A stretch of DNA of 10,183 bases, taken from the NCBI GenBank assembly GCA_934501135.1, contig CAKSUE010000012.1:1-10183 (forward strand), given 5' to 3'. This stretch comes from an uncultured Eubacteriales bacterium. Its GTDB lineage: Bacteria > Bacillota > Clostridia > Oscillospirales > Acutalibacteraceae. The notes below the pieces were generated by a model. It worked only from the letters and a program-made list of their open reading frames with translations. It was not told the origin of the DNA and ran no database searches. Shown one piece after another: positions 7,086 through 10,183 of the stretch (the stretch's first letter is position 1; the number at the start of each line of letters is the position of its first letter). The position numbers and the translations under genes were made by a program.

Positions 7086-9436
7086 TAAATAGTCTCCATG
7101 GCTGAACTGTCTCCGGTTGTAAATATTGCGTGTTTAACGCGATCATTAACCTCAGCTTTTTTGGCATTATTAAACCTGTCTACAGTTCCAACAAGATAAC
7201 CTGTTATTCTTCTTATACGCTCAAAATTTGGATTTCCATCGTTTTCGTGTCTACCACATTTTGGACATGTGTCATTTATTATACCAGTATATCCACAGAT
7301 AGGATCTCTATCAACAGGATGATTTATTGATCCATAACCAATTCCGGATTCTTTCATACAACGGATTACTTGTTCAAATGCATCAAGATTCGATAGTGGA
7401 TCTCCATCAAGTTCTATATATGATATATGTCCCCCGTTTGTAAGGTTATGATAAGGAGCCTCCAATTTAATTTTATCATATGCTGAAATATTAAAATAGA
7501 CTGGCACATGGAACGAATTAGTATAATAATCTCTATCAGTAACGCCGGGTATTTTGCCGAATCTTTTTGCATCAATGCGTACAAATCTCCCGGAAAGACC
7601 TTCTGCAGGTGTTGCGATTAATGAGAAATTCATACCATATTTTTTTGTAGCTTCGTCCATTTTTTTTCTCATGTAGCCTACAATCTCAAGACCAAGATCT
7701 TGTGACTCTTTGCATTCGCCGTGATGGTGCCCAGTAAGAGCTTTTAATGCTTCAGCGAGCCCTATGAAACCCAGTGTTAGAGTACCATGTTTTAAAACTT
7801 CTCTTACTTCATCATCGGGAGAAAGTTTTTCGGAATCTATCCAAATACCTTGCCCCATTAAGAATGGGTAATTTCTTACAAGCTTGCGGGCCTGTATTTC
7901 ATATCTCTCAAGTAATTGCTCTATTACTAAGTCTATCTGTTTATCTAACTGTTCATAAAAGGATTTTATATCTTTGTTACTTAAAATAGCAATTCTTGGA
8001 AGGTTAACAGATGTGAAGCTTAAGTTACCGCGACCTGTAAAGATTTCTCTTGTTTTATCATAATAATTTGCAGCTACTCGGGTACGACATCCCATATAAG
8101 CAACCTCTGTTTCTGGATGTCCGGGCTTATAATACTGAAGATTAAAAGGAGCATCAATAAACGAGAAATTAGGAAATAGACGTTTTGCGCTTACCCTACA
8201 AGCTAATTTAAACAGATCATAATTAGGATCTTCACGATTATAATTAATCCCTTCTTTTACTTTAAATATATGTATAGGGAATATAGGTGTTTCTCCATCT
8301 CCAAGACCCGATTCTGTTGCTAAAAGAACATTCTTTATAACCATTCTTCCTTCGGGTGTGGTATCTGTTCCATAATTTATAGAGCTAAATGGAATCTGTG
8401 CACCAGCCCTTGAATGCATGGTATTTAAGTTATGTACAAAAGCTTCCATTGCTTGGTATGTTGCTCTATCAGTTTCTTTGTTTGCATGCCTATAAGCAAA
8501 ATTCTGAATTTTTTTTGCGGTTTCATTATCGAAATGCTCTGACAATATTGAAAGCTCAGCTTCCATATATTTATCACTGTTTTCAAGCCTTGCAAATGAA
8601 TCACTTTTTTGTTCGGCCTTTTTTGTTATTTCTAGTGCAAATTCATTACAATTTTCTGAATCGGTTATGATTTCTAATGCTCTTTCTAGATTTTGACGAT
8701 ATATTCTTTTATATGTTTTTGCAACCCCTTTTGCCATTGCATAGTCAAAATTTGGGATACTTTGGCCACCATGTTGATCATTTTGGTTAGATTGTATTGC
8801 TATGCATGACAATGCGGAATAACTGGCTATATCATTTGGTTCTCTTAAAAAGCCATGACCTGTAGAAAATCCATTTGTAAACAGTTTATCAATATCAATT
8901 TGACAACATGTAGTTGTTAATGTCAGGAAATCGAGATCATGTATATGTATATCACCATCACGATGTGCTTTTGCATGTTTTGGATTAAGCATATACATTT
9001 CGTAGAATTGTTTAGCACCCTCAGAGCCATATTTTAACATAGTACCCATAGCGGTATCGCCGTCTATATTTGCATTCTCTCGTTTTATATCGTTATCTCT
9101 TGCGGCCTTAAATGTTAGGTCCTTATAAATTTTCATTAGTTTAGTATTCTTTTCTCTTGTACGTGTACGCTTAGCTCTATATAATATGTACTCTTTTGCT
9201 GTTGTTGATTGACCATTCTCTATTAAAACTTTTTCTACTATATTTTGTATATGTTCAACTGAGGGAGAAGGATTGTCTTCTCTTTCAATAATATCTAAAA
9301 CCTTTTTAGATAATTCATTTGCAAGTTCAGGATTATTATCGTCAACTGATAGGGCAGCTTTATAAATAGCATCTGAAATTTTATTAATATTAAAAGAAAC
9401 TTTACGTCCGTCACGTTTTGTTATGGTTTCAATCAT
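7085..9436 (-). CDS. nrdD: Anaerobic (class III) ribonucleoside-triphosphate reductase, catalytic subunit
   Basis: The product has 783 residues. It starts with an ATP-cone allosteric domain (about 1-95, opening with ITKRDGRKVSFN), continues with the ten-stranded barrel of glycyl-radical reductases (HIHDLD at 164-169, adjacent Cys177-Cys178 in LTTTCCQID, and MGCRT near 448), and ends with a metal-binding region (Cys714, Cys724, Cys727) and the glycyl radical loop RRITGYL with Gly746 as the expected radical site. It reduces ribonucleoside triphosphates to deoxy forms without oxygen, supplying DNA precursors in anaerobes; NrdG, encoded next, activates it. The start is supported by AAGGAGG at 9443-9449. 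One unusual detail is an Asp (711) where many relatives have the first Cys of the zinc site. Regulation is probably through NrdR, given the boxes upstream. Confidence 0.97.
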   Translation of the reverse strand: MIETITKRDGRKVSFNINKISDAIYKAALSVDDNNPELANELSKKVLDIIEREDNPSPSVEHIQNIVEKVLIENGQSTTAKEYILYRAKRTRTREKNTKLMKIYKDLTFKAARDNDIKRENANIDGDTAMGTMLKYGSEGAKQFYEMYMLNPKHAKAHRDGDIHIHDLDFLTLTTTCCQIDIDKLFTNGFSTGHGFLREPNDIASYSALSCIAIQSNQNDQHGGQSIPNFDYAMAKGVAKTYKRIYRQNLERALEIITDSENCNEFALEITKKAEQKSDSFARLENSDKYMEAELSILSEHFDNETAKKIQNFAYRHANKETDRATYQAMEAFVHNLNTMHSRAGAQIPFSSINYGTDTTPEGRMVIKNVLLATESGLGDGETPIFPIHIFKVKEGINYNREDPNYDLFKLACRVSAKRLFPNFSFIDAPFNLQYYKPGHPETEVAYMGCRTRVAANYYDKTREIFTGRGNLSFTSVNLPRIAILSNKDIKSFYEQLDKQIDLVIEQLLERYEIQARKLVRNYPFLMGQGIWIDSEKLSPDDEVREVLKHGTLTLGFIGLAEALKALTGHHHGECKESQDLGLEIVGYMRKKMDEATKKYGMNFSLIATPAEGLSGRFVRIDAKRFGKIPGVTDRDYYTNSFHVPVYFNISAYDKIKLEAPYHNLTNGGHISYIELDGDPLSNLDAFEQVIRCMKESGIGYGSINHPVDRDPICGYTGIINDTCPKCGRHENDGNPNFERIRRITGYLVGTVDRFNNAKKAEVNDRVKHAIFTTGDSSAMETI

Positions 9437-9442
9437 GTTTAT

Positions 9443-9449
9443 CCTCCTT
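9443..9449 (-). promoter_or_regulatory. Ribosome binding site of nrdD
   Basis: On the minus strand AAGGAGG precedes the nrdD ATG by 6 bases, a strong Shine-Dalgarno sequence that decides the start. Confidence 0.88.
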
Positions 9450-9460
9450 AAAGTTTAATT

Positions 9461-9472
9461 CTATATATTGTG
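9461..9472. promoter_or_regulatory. NrdR-box-like repeat 1 (nrdD leader)
   Basis: CTATATATTGTG matches the core of the NrdR consensus (acaCwAtATaTwGtgt). It lies about 15-26 bases downstream of the inferred transcription start of nrdD. Family knowledge: NrdR is an ATP-cone zinc-finger repressor of ribonucleotide reductase genes that binds paired boxes. Confidence 0.75.
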
Positions 9473-9493
9473 ATATTTCCACTTTCTTTTTAT

Positions 9494-9522
9494 AGTATAT
9501 CCTATATATTGTATATTGTCAA
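9494..9522 (-). promoter_or_regulatory. nrdD: Sigma-A promoter of nrdD-nrdG
   Basis: On the minus strand, TTGACA (9522-9517) and TATACT (9499-9494) are separated by exactly 17 bases. The start of transcription should be near 9487, giving a leader of about 50 bases. An NrdR-like box fills the spacer. Confidence 0.88.
9502..9513. promoter_or_regulatory. NrdR-box-like repeat 2 (within the nrdD promoter spacer)
   Basis: CTATATATTGTA shares 11 of 12 bases with the box at 9461 and starts 41 bp from it, about four helical turns, so both would face the same side of DNA. It lies between -35 and -10, a position where bound repressor would block RNA polymerase. Confidence 0.72.
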
Positions 9523-9576
9523 TGTGCAGATACATAAATATGGATTATATTTTTTTTATATTTTAGAAAATTTTTA

Positions 9577-9616
9577 TTGGTGCTAAATTAATTCTTTTTG
9601 AAGATTAATTCACCAA
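9577..9616. repeat. Long imperfect inverted repeat of unknown function
   Basis: TTGGTG (9577-9582) pairs with CACCAA (9611-9616). After a three-base bulge the stem continues with AATTAAT against ATTAATT and CTT against AAG, with one unpaired T, to a small T-rich loop, giving about 16 base pairs. Neither side is followed by a clear T run in the correct orientation, so a simple terminator is unlikely. Confidence 0.6.
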
Positions 9617-9833
9617 ACAGGTATTTATTGCAGCAAAAATTATTTATATAAGGCATTCCGTAATTATACAGTGATATGTACAAGAATGTCAAATGTTTCA
9701 CTGGGTTAATATTATGTATTAAGATAAAATTATTACAAAGCATAAATTTTTAAATGATGATTATTTTACGATTATTTAGGTAAGAATATTTTTGCGGGTA
9801 TTTTGTAACTATCCAATTCAAATACAAAAATTC

Positions 9834-9850
9834 GGAGAGTGGAAGACTTG
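9834..9850 (+). promoter_or_regulatory. Ribosome binding site that sets a TTG start for mazF
   Basis: GGAGAG at 9834-9839 is 8 bases before TTG at 9848. There is no ATG or GTG near the expected N-terminus, and the protein alignment with EndoA begins exactly at this TTG. Confidence 0.75.
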
Positions 9851-10183
9851 AATATAAAGCGTGGAGATATTTTTTATGCTGACCTAAGTCCTGTTATAGG
9901 TTCAGAGCAGGGTGGAATAAGGCCTGTGCTAATTGTGCAGAATGATATTGGAAACAGGTTTAGCCCAACTGTGATAGCAGCAGCTATAACAAGCCAACAT
10001 TCTAAGGCGAATTTACCTACACACATATACTTAAATGCAGATGGCAGTGGGCTTGCCAGAAATTCTGTTGTTTTATTAGAACAAATAAGGACTATTGATA
10101 AAAAAAGACTTAAAGAAAAGATGGGATGTCTTGATTATAATTCAATGAATAAAGTAGATCAAGCTTTATCAATTAGTTTTGGT
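9848..10183 (+). CDS. mazF: MazF/EndoA-type mRNA endoribonuclease toxin, 3' end cut by the window
   Basis: 112 residues are visible; the Bacillus EndoA protein is about 116, so only a few codons are missing. [37 protein letters not shown] and [13 protein letters not shown] match that family closely. Arg25 and Thr48, which correspond to the catalytic residues of the Bacillus enzyme, are both present, so it should be active. It cleaves single-stranded mRNA at short specific sequences; the site (UACAU in Bacillus) cannot be assumed here. In Bacillus and many clostridia the antitoxin gene stands just upstream; here the upstream 411 bp have none. The antitoxin may be downstream, outside the window, or encoded elsewhere. 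The gene points away from nrdD. The TTG start would lower translation. Confidence 0.94.
   Translation, partial: MNIKRGDIFYADLSPVIGSEQGGIRPVLIVQNDIGNRFSPTVIAAAITSQHSKANLPTHIYLNADGSGLARNSVVLLEQIRTIDKKRLKEKMGCLDYNSMNKVDQALSISFG

Larger units (their letters stand above)
9437..9847. other. 411-bp intergenic region between divergent nrdD and mazF
   Basis: The first 90 bases hold the nrdD leader, promoter and NrdR-like boxes. From about 9530 to 9830 the DNA is very AT-rich with stops in all frames, and I see no coding region long enough for an antitoxin. It contains one long imperfect hairpin at 9577-9616. I could not identify a convincing promoter for mazF. No tRNA or recognisable riboswitch is seen. 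Confidence 0.7.

Noticed and set aside
7130..8670. Plus-strand open frames of 66-93 codons inside nrdD
   Set aside because: They are antisense to a fully conserved enzyme gene and show no ribosome binding site or familiar motif.
9577..9616. Hairpin as terminator for a gene on either strand
   Set aside because: There is no adjacent T run in the right orientation, and no gene ends near it.

Overview
The window is AT-rich DNA (roughly one third G+C by eye). It has strong AAGGAGG ribosome binding sites, occasional GTG and TTG starts, an anaerobic class III ribonucleotide reductase, and a MazF very close to the EndoA of Bacillus. This points to a low-GC Firmicute, most likely an anaerobic member of the Clostridia. 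I cannot name the genus from sequence alone.

Left part (1-4158): the C-terminal 1385 codons of a very large surface protein that begins before the window. It is an array of at least twelve complete bacterial Ig-like (Big_3-type) domains, then a conserved C-terminal module, a Gly/Ser/Asp/Asn-rich linker and a sortase-type sorting signal with an unusual LLNTG motif. The domain order shows that the array grew by copying a block of about six domains, not only by copying single domains. A hairpin follows the gene.

Middle part (4318-6536), all on the + strand: a LiaF-like membrane protein with its own extended -10 promoter and a good intrinsic terminator; then a two-gene lysis-type cassette. The cassette is a GH25 muramidase with two LysM domains and no signal peptide, followed 10 bases later by a small phage-type holin. 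The first three complete or partial products of this half all concern the cell envelope, but nothing in the sequence shows that they act together.

Right part, - strand (6579-9436): the nrdD-nrdG operon for anaerobic deoxyribonucleotide synthesis, translationally coupled through a TAATG overlap. It converges on the holin gene across a bidirectional terminator. Upstream of nrdD there is a near-consensus sigma-A promoter (TTGACA-17-TATACT). Two NrdR-box-like repeats lie 41 bp apart, one between -35 and -10 and one in the leader, so NrdR repression is likely.

Right end (9848-10183): mazF, an mRNA endoribonuclease toxin of the EndoA type, divergent from nrdD, with a TTG start and lacking only its last few codons at the window edge. 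No antitoxin gene lies in the 411 bp in front of it. That gap holds the nrdD control region and a long unexplained hairpin.

I found no RNA genes, insertion sequences, CRISPR arrays or attachment sites. I see no clearly new system. The points most worth following are the block duplication in the Ig array, the isolated leaderless muramidase-holin pair, and the mazF gene without an adjacent upstream antitoxin.
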